A DNA stretch of 64,000 bases from Pedobacter frigiditerrae (GTDB lineage: Bacteria; Bacteroidota; Bacteroidia; Sphingobacteriales; Sphingobacteriaceae): NCBI RefSeq assembly GCF_004331645.1, contig NZ_SJSK01000005.1, positions 372,001 through 436,000 on the forward strand. Reading direction: 5' to 3'. Below are positions 8,833 to 18,508 of the stretch, piece by piece. The notes beneath the pieces are model-generated. The model searched no databases. It saw only the letters and a program-made list of their open reading frames with translations, and had not been told where the DNA came from. The number at the start of each line of letters is the position of its first letter. Position 1 is the stretch's first letter. Both the position numbers and the translations under genes were made by a program.

Positions 8833-10836
8833 TTATTTTTTTAAAAGAAGAACCAGTGCATCATTACCTTTCAACCTTGCATCATTTCCATTTGGCAAAT
8901 CACCATATAAACTACTTTCAATCTTCCATCCGGTTTTTAACTGTATTTTAGTATCTGCATCTAAAGGGTTATAGTTGATTAGTATGACTACTTTTTCACT
9001 ATCACTTATCGAATGTTCAGTTGTTAAAACACTCTGATGCTGTTGGGTGAGTATGCGCTCGTTGATTAGCGAATTGGCTATCGTTTGATAAATTCCGCTA
9101 TATTTAGGTTGCCCAACATCAAAAGCGCCAGGTTTTTTAGCTAGGTTTAATTCTAATGGAAATGTGAGGAGATATATTTTACCTTTTCCATAATTGGCTT
9201 GTAAAAAAGAGGGATTACCGTCAGCCTCTGTTGCAAGTAATGTGGCAGTTTTGTTTTTAATTTGATAGCGACGTTCAGCGGACGCAGAAAAATTCAAGTT
9301 TTCACCAGAAGGTAATTTTGAGATGAAATTAATTAGACCAGCTCTTTTGCTATTGGTAGCTATTTCTATTCCCAGCGGTTCTGTAAACGAAGGCAAATAG
9401 GCATCATCCAAAGAAATATATAAAGTAGCTCCCTGACTTACCTTTAACAACAGCTTGGTCCAATAGTCATTGTAAACCGCATCAATTCCTTTAATAGAGG
9501 GTAATAGGTAGAGTGGTGCATCTTTAATTTCTTGACCAGCCTTTTGAAACGAAAAATCAAATCCTGCTTGTTTAGCCAAAATATAACTGCTGTAAGCTAC
9601 TGCCCAATTATCTTGGTTGTTGCTTAAAATGCAGATTGCTTCCTTTTTCCTTGAGGGAAGTATCTGAAACGGCAACTGATCAATAAACTTACTAAATTTT
9701 TTAAACTCGCCCAGTACAGGTTTTGGAGTCCTATCTTCTTTAATCAGGCCTAATTCCATTTCAACAGAAGCATAGTTATAAGGAGCGTATGGCAACTTAG
9801 TCTGATCATAGGCACACCACCAAAACGTGCCCAAACCGTCATTTGCCCAGTTAGAGAATAACGCAGTTCTGGCAAAGGCTACTTTTTCCGTTTCACCGCC
9901 AACCATAGGCCCCATTACTCCTGTTTCTTCTACCAGGCATGGCTTGCCAGCCACATCACTGTACATAGAAGTTTCGGCCGCTGCATGGATAATTGTTCTC
10001 AAGCTATTAATTGGATCCTGACTTGCGTAGGGTGTCCATAAAGAATAGGGGTGGGTAGTTAATATATCTGTTAGCGCTGCCTGATCTTTTATTAACCATA
10101 GCCCTTTATCATCAGCAGTTAAGCTATGCATACCAGAAACTATTGGGCGTGAATGATCTATGCTTTTTATGGCTCCTGAAATAACTGATGACCAAACGTA
10201 CGCCTGAAAAGGATTTTTAACGTTCTCAATTACATTACATTCATTGCCAAAATCCCAAGCTACAATTGAGCTATTATTTTTAAACCTTTTAACAAAAGTG
10301 GTTACAAATTTTTGTTGCCACATTAAAGATTCAGGATCGGTTAAAATATTTTTTCCCTCAAGAGCTGGTGGCACATACAATTGCCCACTCATCCAGCCTG
10401 TAATTAATCCAACTACTAATTGTAGCTTATGTTTTTTTGCCAAGCTAGCTAATGTCTCAAAATGCTGTAGCTGAAGTTCACTTACCCCATTTTGGCCAAC
10501 CTCTGTTAAGGGTAGCGTTTCGTCCTTGAACGAAACATATTTTACATCACCACCAGAAGTATAAATCTTGTTTATGGGTTGAAAATCTGGCCATAATGGA
10601 AATATGCGCAATACCTTTATTCCATTTGCAGCTAATTGCTTAAAATCTGCCTCAATAACTTCAGGACGCCAATTAGACCACATGTGGGTTCCTGCATGAG
10701 AAGCCCAATAGTTACAGCCCACCATAAAGGTTCCTGGCTTGCCAAAAGCTTGTTCTTGTGCAGATGCCTTGAAACTAAATATGCACAGCAAAAGTAGGAT
10801 ACAGCTATTGATATTTTTTTTGAATTCGATCTTCAT
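8833..10836 (-). CDS. GH5-type clan-A glycoside hydrolase with C-terminal beta domain
   Basis: 667 residues with a signal peptide (to about residue 26). Residues about 30-400 form a GH-A TIM barrel of GH5 type. The acid/base Glu is E199 in 'WDFGNEC' and the nucleophile is probably E304 in 'LVEETG'. Both catalytic carboxylates are therefore present. The remaining ~260 residues include a ThuA/GATase-like or beta-sandwich segment of unclear type. GH5 members of this length in Bacteroidota are often beta-mannosidases, mannanases or beta-glucosidases. The neighbouring alpha-mannosidases suggest it cuts a beta-linked backbone, but specificity is inference. It follows a 90-bp gap after the DUF1080 gene, one of the larger gaps within this run. 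Confidence 0.85.
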   Translation of the reverse strand: MKIEFKKNINSCILLLLCIFSFKASAQEQAFGKPGTFMVGCNYWASHAGTHMWSNWRPEVIEADFKQLAANGIKVLRIFPLWPDFQPINKIYTSGGDVKYVSFKDETLPLTEVGQNGVSELQLQHFETLASLAKKHKLQLVVGLITGWMSGQLYVPPALEGKNILTDPESLMWQQKFVTTFVKRFKNNSSIVAWDFGNECNVIENVKNPFQAYVWSSVISGAIKSIDHSRPIVSGMHSLTADDKGLWLIKDQAALTDILTTHPYSLWTPYASQDPINSLRTIIHAAAETSMYSDVAGKPCLVEETGVMGPMVGGETEKVAFARTALFSNWANDGLGTFWWCAYDQTKLPYAPYNYASVEMELGLIKEDRTPKPVLGEFKKFSKFIDQLPFQILPSRKKEAICILSNNQDNWAVAYSSYILAKQAGFDFSFQKAGQEIKDAPLYLLPSIKGIDAVYNDYWTKLLLKVSQGATLYISLDDAYLPSFTEPLGIEIATNSKRAGLINFISKLPSGENLNFSASAERRYQIKNKTATLLATEADGNPSFLQANYGKGKIYLLTFPLELNLAKKPGAFDVGQPKYSGIYQTIANSLINERILTQQHQSVLTTEHSISDSEKVVILINYNPLDADTKIQLKTGWKIESSLYGDLPNGNDARLKGNDALVLLLKK

Positions 10837-10926
10837 AAAGTAAATATGTTCTTAAAACGGGAGCGGCTCTTATGCTAAAAAAGTCTTATTAAATGATATA
10901 CAGTGCGGGAAAGCAAACTATGTAAT

Positions 10927-11673
10927 TTAGTTAAGCTCCTTAATTTTTATGTTCCTAAAGCTAATTTCACTTCCATGGTCCTGTAACAGCAAATAACCTT
11001 CATCATTGGTTACAAAATTGGGTATCTTGCTGTATTTGCTTTTGGCAATTAATGCAGTAAATTCTGGAGACCCCTTTCTATAGTCAACTACAATTTTTCC
11101 GTTTAAATAATGTACTATTCTTTTATTAGGGTAAACTATTAACCGAATGTTATTCCAATTGCCCGCAGCCAATTCTTTTGCTTTTGCTTTTTTTGCGGTA
11201 ATCATATCATACAATGATGCTGAAGTATGATTTCCATTTACTCCAGCTTTGGCATCTTCATTAAGTAGATCATCAAGAATCTGAAATTCTAGCCCTAATG
11301 ACGCTCCTTTCTCATTTGTAACAAAATATTTTAACCCGCTATTACCTCCAGGGGCAATTTTATAATCTAAGGTTAAGTCAAAATATTTGAATTTTCTTTG
11401 CGTAACAATATCTCCACCATTGGCAACATGGCTGTTTTTTGCTGCAGGAAGTACGCGTAACTCCCCATTTATAATTTCCCAACCCTGATTCGGGAAAGTT
11501 GTTTTAGATACACTTCGCCATCCATTGCTGGTTTCCCCATCAAACAAAAGTTGGTAGCCTTTTTTTACTTCCTTATTAGTTAGCTTATTTTGTGTTAAAC
11601 TTTTATCCTGACCCATAGCGTTATCACATAGCAATAACAGTAGTATCAAGGCTTTCAGTTTGGTAAATTGCAT
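10927..11673 (-). CDS. DUF1080 (3-keto-disaccharide hydrolase family) exported protein
   Basis: 248 residues with a signal peptide ending near AMGQ. A single DUF1080 concanavalin-like beta-sandwich spans about residues 35-246, recognised by 'GYQLLFDGETSNGW', 'FKYFDLTLDYKIAPGGNSG' and 'GSEISFRNIKI'. Members of this family were recently reassigned as hydrolases or lyases of 3-keto-glycosides in Bacteroidota. The gene is 18 bp downstream of a Gfo/Idh/MocA oxidoreductase, the enzyme class that makes the 3-keto sugar, so the pair is a plausible oxidise-then-cleave module in the periplasm. Function is by family and context only. A simple carbohydrate-binding role is the alternative. Confidence 0.88.
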   Translation of the reverse strand: MQFTKLKALILLLLLCDNAMGQDKSLTQNKLTNKEVKKGYQLLFDGETSNGWRSVSKTTFPNQGWEIINGELRVLPAAKNSHVANGGDIVTQRKFKYFDLTLDYKIAPGGNSGLKYFVTNEKGASLGLEFQILDDLLNEDAKAGVNGNHTSASLYDMITAKKAKAKELAAGNWNNIRLIVYPNKRIVHYLNGKIVVDYRKGSPEFTALIAKSKYSKIPNFVTNDEGYLLLQDHGSEISFRNIKIKELN

Positions 11674-11691
11674 ATTAAAATTTTTTAAACA

Positions 11692-13023
11692 TTAAACTTT
11701 AACTTCCCAGCCTTTTTCATAAGATCTGCTCCATAGTTTCATGGCTTCCTTATCTTTTAAGATGTGTCCATTGGTAGGATCGCAATTAAGCACCCTTCCT
11801 ACCCGGTAGGCTATGTTTCCCAGTTGGGGAAGCAATGTAGATTTATGTCCATCTAAAATCGGTGCGTTAATTTTTTCCTTACCACGAATAGCTTCAACAA
11901 AGTTCAATAAGTGTAATGCATCCAAATTTTCGGTAGGGCTTACTTTATTTGTTGGATCAAACTTGGTACTGTCTTTAACATCTGCAATCAACTTATTTGC
12001 AAGGTCAAACATTTGGTAGCTATTAGCCCCACCATAAACTATTGTTCCTTTATCCCCATAAAAAACAACTCCCCTTCCAGAACCTTCAGAATTATAACCA
12101 TTGCAACTCCTTCCCTCCCAACTAGCTGCAGTTTGATTTGGAAATTTGTAAGTAATAGTTTGGGTATCTGGCGTTTCCCAATCATCTTGCCAATGAAAGC
12201 GACCACCAGATGAGGTAACCTCAATTGGATAATCAACACCTAAGCCCCAGCGAATAACGTCAAGTTCGTGTGTTCCATTATTTAATGCCTCGCCCGTTCC
12301 CCAATTCCAAAACCAATGCCAATTATAGTGAACCAAATTGCTACGATAAGCAGCACGTGGTGCAGGCCCTTGCCATAAATCAAAGTCTAGGTGTGCAGGT
12401 ACTTGAATGTTTGTTCCCTTGCCTATTGATGACCTGTTATTGGTGTACCAACCCCTGGCAAAATAAACCCTACCGATTGCACCATTGTGCAGCTTGGAAA
12501 TCATCTCTTGTACATTGTTAAAACTTCGCCTCTGGCTACCCATCTGCACTAAGCCCTTATATTTTAGACTGGCTTCGACTAATAATTCCCCTTCCCTTGG
12601 ATTGTGGCTACAAGGCTTTTCGACATAAGCGCTTTTCCCCGCCTGTAATGCCATGATTGCCGCTGGCGTATGCCAATGATCTGGTGCAGCTATTGCCATA
12701 CCATCAAAATCCTTTTTCTCGAGCATTTTCCTTACATCTGAAAATCCAACCGGTCTTTTCCCTGTTAATTTTTCGATCACGGCAAGTTCCCTGGCCAACA
12801 CCTTGGCGTCGGGGTCACATAGGTACCCAATTTCCACGTTCGGCAGCTTAGCGAAATTCTTTGCGAGAAAATCACCACGACTGTTCACGCCCATTACCCC
12901 CAACACTATTTTATCGCTCGGTGAACCATTAAAGAAACCGTTTGCCGAGGCAATCGATGGACCCAATAACATGCTAGTGCTTGCTAAGGAAACATTTTTT
13001 ATGAAATCACGCCTTTTGATCAT
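11692..13023 (-). CDS. Gfo/Idh/MocA oxidoreductase with Tat signal
   Basis: 443 residues. The N-terminus KRRDFIK followed by a hydrophobic stretch is a twin-arginine signal, so the enzyme should be exported folded with bound NAD(P). The Rossmann part contains 'GVMGVNSRGDFLAKNF', 'DPDAKVL' and the catalytic 'EKPCSHNP' lysine. The C-terminal alpha/beta domain contains 'WHWFWNWGTGEALNNGTHE', with the His usual for this subfamily. Such enzymes oxidise or reduce sugars at C3 (some are GH109-like hydrolases using a redox mechanism). Its position directly before DUF1080 suggests it produces a 3-keto glycoside. The true substrate is unknown. Confidence 0.9.
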   Translation of the reverse strand: MIKRRDFIKNVSLASTSMLLGPSIASANGFFNGSPSDKIVLGVMGVNSRGDFLAKNFAKLPNVEIGYLCDPDAKVLARELAVIEKLTGKRPVGFSDVRKMLEKKDFDGMAIAAPDHWHTPAAIMALQAGKSAYVEKPCSHNPREGELLVEASLKYKGLVQMGSQRRSFNNVQEMISKLHNGAIGRVYFARGWYTNNRSSIGKGTNIQVPAHLDFDLWQGPAPRAAYRSNLVHYNWHWFWNWGTGEALNNGTHELDVIRWGLGVDYPIEVTSSGGRFHWQDDWETPDTQTITYKFPNQTAASWEGRSCNGYNSEGSGRGVVFYGDKGTIVYGGANSYQMFDLANKLIADVKDSTKFDPTNKVSPTENLDALHLLNFVEAIRGKEKINAPILDGHKSTLLPQLGNIAYRVGRVLNCDPTNGHILKDKEAMKLWSRSYEKGWEVKV

Positions 13024-13043
13024 TGGATAAGGATTAGCATAAA

Positions 13044-13838
13044 TTAATTGATGACAACAGATATGGTCTTGACAGACTTGTTTGATTCCCCCAAGGCACC
13101 AAAGGCAGTTAGCGTAACATTGTAGGTGCCAGCAGCTGCATAGGTATGCGGTGCTTCTTTAGCGGTAGAAACAGCAGTACCATCTCCATAATCCCATGAG
13201 TAAGTAACTGCATTTAATGATGTGTTAGAAAAACTAGCCACTTTTGCACTAGCAACCGCTGTAAAATTAGCTGTTGGAACTAAAAAAGCAGGATCAATTA
13301 ATATAACAGCATGGCTCAAACTACTTGTACCAACCTGAGGGCTACTTACCTTAACCGCAACTGCAAACTTTTTAGTAAGGTTTGCTTTTAAGTAATTAAG
13401 ATCGACGCTTAAAGAAAATAATGCAATGTCAGCCCCATCTGCAATGTTTACAGATGGCGTAAAAGTATACTTGTCTGTAGGTAAGGCTTCTGTTCCAACT
13501 GGAAATTTCCCTGGAACAAGTAATAATTTAGCAACCGTATCTGCATTTATAGAAAGATTGGCAGTAACAACTCCTTTTTTATCTACGCCTGCACGATATA
13601 CTGACAAGGGAATGATGAATTTGCTGTTAGGCAAATCAATGGTGTAACGGAAAGTCTGCCCAGATACTGCTACCGAGTTAACAAAATAAACACCCGTTGG
13701 TGCATTACTTGGGTTTGCAGCAGGTAGGTAAACCTGTTGCGGTAGATAGGCAGCATCAACCACATCTTCTGTTTTAGAACAAGAGAAAAGCAGCGTTGAA
13801 ACAACTGCTAAAACTGGGATTATTTTAAATATCTTCAT
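13044..13838 (-). CDS. DUF1735-PKD surface lipoprotein (probable glycan binder)
   Basis: 264 residues. The signal ends in a lipobox (LLFSC, Cys 20). Residues about 35-180 resemble the DUF1735 domain found in SusE-position lipoproteins (repeated 'FIIPLSVYRAG…' and 'FAVAVKV' strands). Residues about 185-263 are a PKD domain with the characteristic 'YSWDYGDGT' and 'YAAAGTYNVTLTAFG'. It directly follows a SusD gene (30 bp), the normal place for an outer-surface glycan-binding protein. It is therefore likely anchored on the cell surface and holds the polysaccharide near the SusC/D transporter. No catalytic motif is visible. Confidence 0.82.
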   Translation of the reverse strand: MKIFKIIPVLAVVSTLLFSCSKTEDVVDAAYLPQQVYLPAANPSNAPTGVYFVNSVAVSGQTFRYTIDLPNSKFIIPLSVYRAGVDKKGVVTANLSINADTVAKLLLVPGKFPVGTEALPTDKYTFTPSVNIADGADIALFSLSVDLNYLKANLTKKFAVAVKVSSPQVGTSSLSHAVILIDPAFLVPTANFTAVASAKVASFSNTSLNAVTYSWDYGDGTAVSTAKEAPHTYAAAGTYNVTLTAFGALGESNKSVKTISVVIN

Positions 13839-13868
13839 TATTGTTATAATTATTTTTTTAGGGATAAA

Positions 13869-15584
13869 CTATTGCCAAAGTGGATTTTGAACCAAACCTT
13901 TGGCAATATTTAATTCATTTAATGGAATAGGGAATAAATACATTTTTGGAGTAAAGTTCCTAGCCTCTAGGTTAAATGGCGTATAAGTAGGTGCAGGCAT
14001 TGTATTGGTAACGTTTACACCTCTCAATGGAGCATTAAATACTGTTGGAGCTATCATCCATCTTCTGGCATCCCATGCCCTGTGATCTTCAAATGCAAAC
14101 TCAATCCTTCTTTCTCTGCGTATTCTATCACGCACCTTTACTTGATTTTCAGTAGTACTTAAACCTGTTAATGCAACACCTGCCCTTGTTCTTACCCTGT
14201 CATAATAAATTTTAATGTCAGCGTTTCCTGGAGCATATTCATTAAGTGCCTCTGCATAATTAAGGTATACTTCTTCAATTCTAAAATATATCCAACTATG
14301 TACTGCATTACCAGCTCCCGTTGTTAGGTTGGTTGCTTCGTTTACATACTTCCTTAAATAGTAGCCAGTTTTAGTGGCATTAGGTTTTGGGGCACCATCC
14401 AATCCACCGGTAAAGGTCTGGATCGGCACTGCCCTTGATTGGAAAGATGAGCCATTGGTTACCACTGTTAAAGCCATTCGGGGATCACGATTGGTATATG
14501 GGGTAGCGCTATGGGCAGGATTATTCCAATCAAAATCAACCCATGTTGTACCAATTCTTATTTCATAATCGTCTACAAGGTTTTGACTAGGCGTTATCCC
14601 ACCTTGACCTCTATCAAATCCTACTGAAAAATTAGCAAGTTCAAATTCATTATTAGCTTCAGTTCTTCTTGCAAAAATAACTCCAGTAGCATAGGGCGTA
14701 GTAAATAAGGTTCGGTAGTTAGTGTTAGCAGTTAGAGCAGGTACTGCAGGCAAATCAATTACAGCTTTCGCTGCATCAGCCGCTGCTTTCCATCTAGCCG
14801 CACGGTCTCCCGCTGGCAAAGAAACAAGTTGAGTATTTGTAAATCCGGTAGCCCATGATGGGGTATTGAACAAATCGCTAGCCGCATAAAGAAGTAGCCT
14901 ACTCTTTAAAGTTAATGCGGCTGCTTTTGTAGCCCTGCCTTGATCTGCAGCTAAATATGCGCCAGATGAAACTGGTAAATTGGCTGCCGCTAAATCACAT
15001 TCTTCAGCAATAAATTTTACACATTCTTCTAAAGTGTTTCTTTTAAGGTTTGCAACATCATTCTCATTTAAAGTTTTAGTGATGATAGGAACTCCACCAT
15101 AACGCTTGATGAGTTCGAAATAATAGAATGCCCTTAAAAAGCGAACTTCAAATTCCCATCTTTTTATCTCGTCTATTCTAACTTGATAAGTGGCAGTACC
15201 CTTAAATATGTCCAAATTTACTTTAGCAGGATCTGCCGTTTCTAAAAACAAATTGGCCCTTCTAATTCCTTGGTAAAATGCACCCCAAACGTCTGCAGGA
15301 TTGTTTATGGCCGTCCAAGCTCCTTGATTGATAAGCTGAACACGGTTTGTTTCATTTGTAAACTCTGCTTCGTCCGTAGCAGATGCCATAGTAGCCCTAT
15401 CCAATTGTGTTAACCCATATGGAAGAGTTGAATAGACACCTGTAAGTAAGCTCTGTAAGCTGTTATAAGTAGATTCTAATTGATTTTTCGTTAAATCTGT
15501 ATCTAACTCACGATCTAATTTTTGACACGAACCGCATACTAGCAGCACAATTAGAAATATATAGTTGGTATTTTTGATCTTCAT
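13869..15584 (-). CDS. susD: SusD/RagB-family nutrient-binding lipoprotein (pair 2)
   Basis: 571 residues with a lipoprotein signal (VLLVCGSC, Cys about 20). The SusD architecture is recognisable: an N-terminal segment with 'SLQSLLTGVYSTLPYG', TPR-like helices including 'RWEFEVRFLRAFYYFELIKRYG' and 'GGVPIITKTL', and a C-terminal 'RRERRIEFAFEDHRAWDARRW' region followed by 'YLFPIPLNELN'. It works as the lid of the adjacent SusC porin at the cell surface. It follows SusC pair 2 by 41 bp. Symbol use is by family only; the substrate is not starch here as far as context shows. Confidence 0.94.
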   Translation of the reverse strand: MKIKNTNYIFLIVLLVCGSCQKLDRELDTDLTKNQLESTYNSLQSLLTGVYSTLPYGLTQLDRATMASATDEAEFTNETNRVQLINQGAWTAINNPADVWGAFYQGIRRANLFLETADPAKVNLDIFKGTATYQVRIDEIKRWEFEVRFLRAFYYFELIKRYGGVPIITKTLNENDVANLKRNTLEECVKFIAEECDLAAANLPVSSGAYLAADQGRATKAAALTLKSRLLLYAASDLFNTPSWATGFTNTQLVSLPAGDRAARWKAAADAAKAVIDLPAVPALTANTNYRTLFTTPYATGVIFARRTEANNEFELANFSVGFDRGQGGITPSQNLVDDYEIRIGTTWVDFDWNNPAHSATPYTNRDPRMALTVVTNGSSFQSRAVPIQTFTGGLDGAPKPNATKTGYYLRKYVNEATNLTTGAGNAVHSWIYFRIEEVYLNYAEALNEYAPGNADIKIYYDRVRTRAGVALTGLSTTENQVKVRDRIRRERRIEFAFEDHRAWDARRWMIAPTVFNAPLRGVNVTNTMPAPTYTPFNLEARNFTPKMYLFPIPLNELNIAKGLVQNPLWQ

Positions 15585-15625
15585 TATCGTATTTTTTAAT
15601 AATATATATTCAATGACCTGTTCAA

Positions 15626-18463
15626 CTAAAAATGTAGATTAAGCCCTAGAGAAACTGTTCTTAAAGCAGGATAACCGCCCAGCGCTTCTACATCAGCCTC
15701 ATCTAAATGATCTAAAGAGAATAGGTTGGTACCGTTAATAAATACCCTTGTTTTCTGTAAACCCAATCGCTTAAGCGTTTTTACTGGTAAAGTATATCCT
15801 ATTTCTGCACTTCTCAATTTAACGTAACTTGCATCTCTTTTCCAAAATGTAGAAAAGCGATTGAAGTTATTGTTATTATCTGTTGAAGATAGCCTTGGAT
15901 AAGTTGCTGTTGAGGCAGTTTCAGGCGTCCATCTTTTTAAAGCTATTTCTGAAACTTTTCCATTATTTTGAAAAGCATAATATCTATTTCCACTTAAATT
16001 TAAATTTATTCCTGTTACACCTTGGAAAACAAGATTTAAATCTACGCCTTTATAGCTTACACCAGATTGGAATGAAAATGTCCAATCGGGAAGGTTATAG
16101 TTGCCTATCGGTGCACTATCATTATCATCAATAATACCATCTGGCAAACCCAAAGGGCCGCCGATATCCCTATATTTAATATCACCTGGTTTTATTACCA
16201 ATCCAACAGGGCGAGCTATTGTATTATCGCTTACATCAGCTGCGCTAAAAAAACCTATTGCCTCTAGGCCAAATCCATAACCTATCGGCATGCCTGTAGT
16301 TGTCCTGGCGCTATTTATCTGTGTAAGTTCATCACTAAAAACTATTTCGTTTTTATTATAGGATGCTTGTGCATTGAAATGGAATTGCAGGTTTTTTGAT
16401 TGGTTACTTTGATAAGAAACTGTAGCTTCTAAACCCTTATTTTTAACCTTGCCTAAATTGGTCTCTGGAACTCCATTGTAACCTAATATTAGCGGTATTG
16501 TGGTATTTGGTCTGTCTAAAATATCAAACCTGTTATTTTGGAATAGGTCTACAATTAAACCAAAGCCTTTGGCAAAATTCATTTCAAACCCCACGTTTGC
16601 CTTCTTTTCCTTCTCCCAAGTAAGATCTGGGTTTGCTCTCTGACCTTCGGTTATACCACTTAGTTTAGATGTTCCTGTAAAGATATAACCATCAACAAAC
16701 GGATATCTTTGTGCATAACCAAATCTTAAACCGCCTATGTTTTCGTTACCAACAAAACCATAAGATCCTCTTAGCTTTAAAAATTCGATGACCTTGCTAC
16801 CCTTTAAAAAATCTTCATTAGATACAATCCAACCTAAAGACCCTGCTGGTGTAAAGCCATAACGTTTTCCCTTGGCAAAAGCATTACTTCCCTGGTATGC
16901 TGCAGAAAATTCTGCAATATACTTTTCGTTATATACATAGGTAACCCTAGAAGAAACACCATTTGTTTTATATGGGATATCATTACCGGCAGCATTTGTT
17001 CCCGGATAGGCCTTATTAATTAGATAATAATCAGAATTGAAAATGGCCATTGCAGAAACGTCATGTTTACCGAAAACACGATTGTAGGTTAAAGATGCTT
17101 GCAATGCATTATTGTTCCATTGACTTTGTACTCCTTCTGTGCCCACTAAACTTGTATTTTGACCAAATGGGGTTGCAACTGCCCCTGTAGAGAAACGAGT
17201 ATAAGTTTTTCTTTTGTTTGATAGGCCTGAATAAAAGCTATTAAAGGAAACAGCAGCACTTGCTTTTAACCCAGGCGTTATCATATCCAATAATTGGTTA
17301 AGCCTAAATGATGCCTGTAAAGTTGTGCTATTAGATGTTGAAAAACCAGTACTCAATAAATCACCAACTGGATTATTTAAAGGGTTAGTTCCTGCAAATG
17401 AACCATTGGCCAAGCGTACCGGAAACGAATTTGGTGCAATCCTGTCCAATAAACTTATCGTATTGTTAGTCGTTAACTCTCCGGGGTTTCTTTTATCTTC
17501 AACTGCAGCTCCTAAATTTAATATTGCAGAAAGGTTCTTGTTTAGGGAGATATCAATATTAGACCTGAAGTTTAACCGGCTATATTTTGAATTGCTGCTC
17601 TCTTCATTCTCATCACCAAATTTTTTGTACAAACCATCCTGTAACAATGCATTTAAAGACGCAAAGTATCTTACAACGGATGTGCCTCCCCTAAAATTTA
17701 GGTTGTAATTAGATTGAGGAGCTGTGTTTCTAAATACCTCATCATACCAATCTACGTTGGCGTAATTTATAGGATCTGATTTGTTAGAAAATGCTTGAAG
17801 GTCGTCACTAGTGTATAATTCTCCTAAGCCATCGTTTCTCCTACCTTCATTTAATAGAAAAGCATAACTGTAAGAGTCTAAAAACCTAGGTAATGACACA
17901 GGGTTTTGAACACCATATTGGGCGTTAAAATTAATAGCCAATGGCTGGATTTTACCTTTTTTGGTGGTCACCAAAATTACGCCATTTGCTGCCCTTAAAC
18001 CGTAAACTGCGGTAGCACTGGCGTCTTTTAAAATGGAGATATCCTCAATTTCTTCTGGCACAAGTTGATCATAATCAGCCATAAAGCCATCAACAATAAC
18101 CAATGGTGCATTGCTAAATCCATAAGTATTGACACCTCTAATATTTAAAGTGGTGCTGCTCGCACCTGGCTCAAATCCATTCTGTCTAATGGTCAAACCT
18201 GGAAGCCTTCCCATAAGGGCATTTCCTATTCTGTTATTAAAAGCATCTCTAATTTCATCTCCGCTTATAGAAGATATTGCTCCAGTGGTATGGCTTTTTT
18301 GTTGATTGCCATAGCCAATAGGCCTAACAGCTGTTTTAAAGTTCACCACTTCAGTTTTGGTGGCAAGGGTATCTTTCTGCTGCGCATAAAGCTGATTAGT
18401 TACAGCTGCAAAAACAAGCGTAGCGAAGATATAATATATTGATTTTTTAAGTTTCATTGACAA
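15626..18463 (-). CDS. susC: SusC/RagA TonB-dependent outer-membrane transporter (pair 2), lacking the CarboxypepD_reg domain
   Basis: 945 residues with a signal peptide ending near LYAQ. The plug domain starts early, with 'GAISSISGDEIRDAF', 'ALMGRLPGLTIRQ', 'NIRGVNTYGFSNAPLVIVDG' and the SusC signature 'ISILKDASATAVYGLRAANG'. A 22-strand beta-barrel ends in a terminal aromatic (…LGLNLHF). Unlike the first SusC in this locus, the usual carboxypeptidase-regulatory-like N-terminal domain is absent, making it about 135 residues shorter. It is TonB-dependent and imports oligosaccharides with its SusD. It lies 45 bp after the first SusD, in the same transcription unit. Confidence 0.95.
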   Translation of the reverse strand: MSMKLKKSIYYIFATLVFAAVTNQLYAQQKDTLATKTEVVNFKTAVRPIGYGNQQKSHTTGAISSISGDEIRDAFNNRIGNALMGRLPGLTIRQNGFEPGASSTTLNIRGVNTYGFSNAPLVIVDGFMADYDQLVPEEIEDISILKDASATAVYGLRAANGVILVTTKKGKIQPLAINFNAQYGVQNPVSLPRFLDSYSYAFLLNEGRRNDGLGELYTSDDLQAFSNKSDPINYANVDWYDEVFRNTAPQSNYNLNFRGGTSVVRYFASLNALLQDGLYKKFGDENEESSNSKYSRLNFRSNIDISLNKNLSAILNLGAAVEDKRNPGELTTNNTISLLDRIAPNSFPVRLANGSFAGTNPLNNPVGDLLSTGFSTSNSTTLQASFRLNQLLDMITPGLKASAAVSFNSFYSGLSNKRKTYTRFSTGAVATPFGQNTSLVGTEGVQSQWNNNALQASLTYNRVFGKHDVSAMAIFNSDYYLINKAYPGTNAAGNDIPYKTNGVSSRVTYVYNEKYIAEFSAAYQGSNAFAKGKRYGFTPAGSLGWIVSNEDFLKGSKVIEFLKLRGSYGFVGNENIGGLRFGYAQRYPFVDGYIFTGTSKLSGITEGQRANPDLTWEKEKKANVGFEMNFAKGFGLIVDLFQNNRFDILDRPNTTIPLILGYNGVPETNLGKVKNKGLEATVSYQSNQSKNLQFHFNAQASYNKNEIVFSDELTQINSARTTTGMPIGYGFGLEAIGFFSAADVSDNTIARPVGLVIKPGDIKYRDIGGPLGLPDGIIDDNDSAPIGNYNLPDWTFSFQSGVSYKGVDLNLVFQGVTGINLNLSGNRYYAFQNNGKVSEIALKRWTPETASTATYPRLSSTDNNNNFNRFSTFWKRDASYVKLRSAEIGYTLPVKTLKRLGLQKTRVFINGTNLFSLDHLDEADVEALGGYPALRTVSLGLNLHF

Positions 18464-18508
18464 ATTTTTTAGGTAATAATTGAGTACGTAATAACTAATT
18501 TGAATTAA

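Noticed and set aside
12270..12521. 83-codon plus-strand frame
   Set aside because: Antisense to the Gfo/Idh/MocA oxidoreductase gene; composition is that of a shadow frame.
17325..17708. 127-codon plus-strand open frame
   Set aside because: It is wholly antisense to the SusC gene of pair 2, whose reading frame is fully supported by family motifs.
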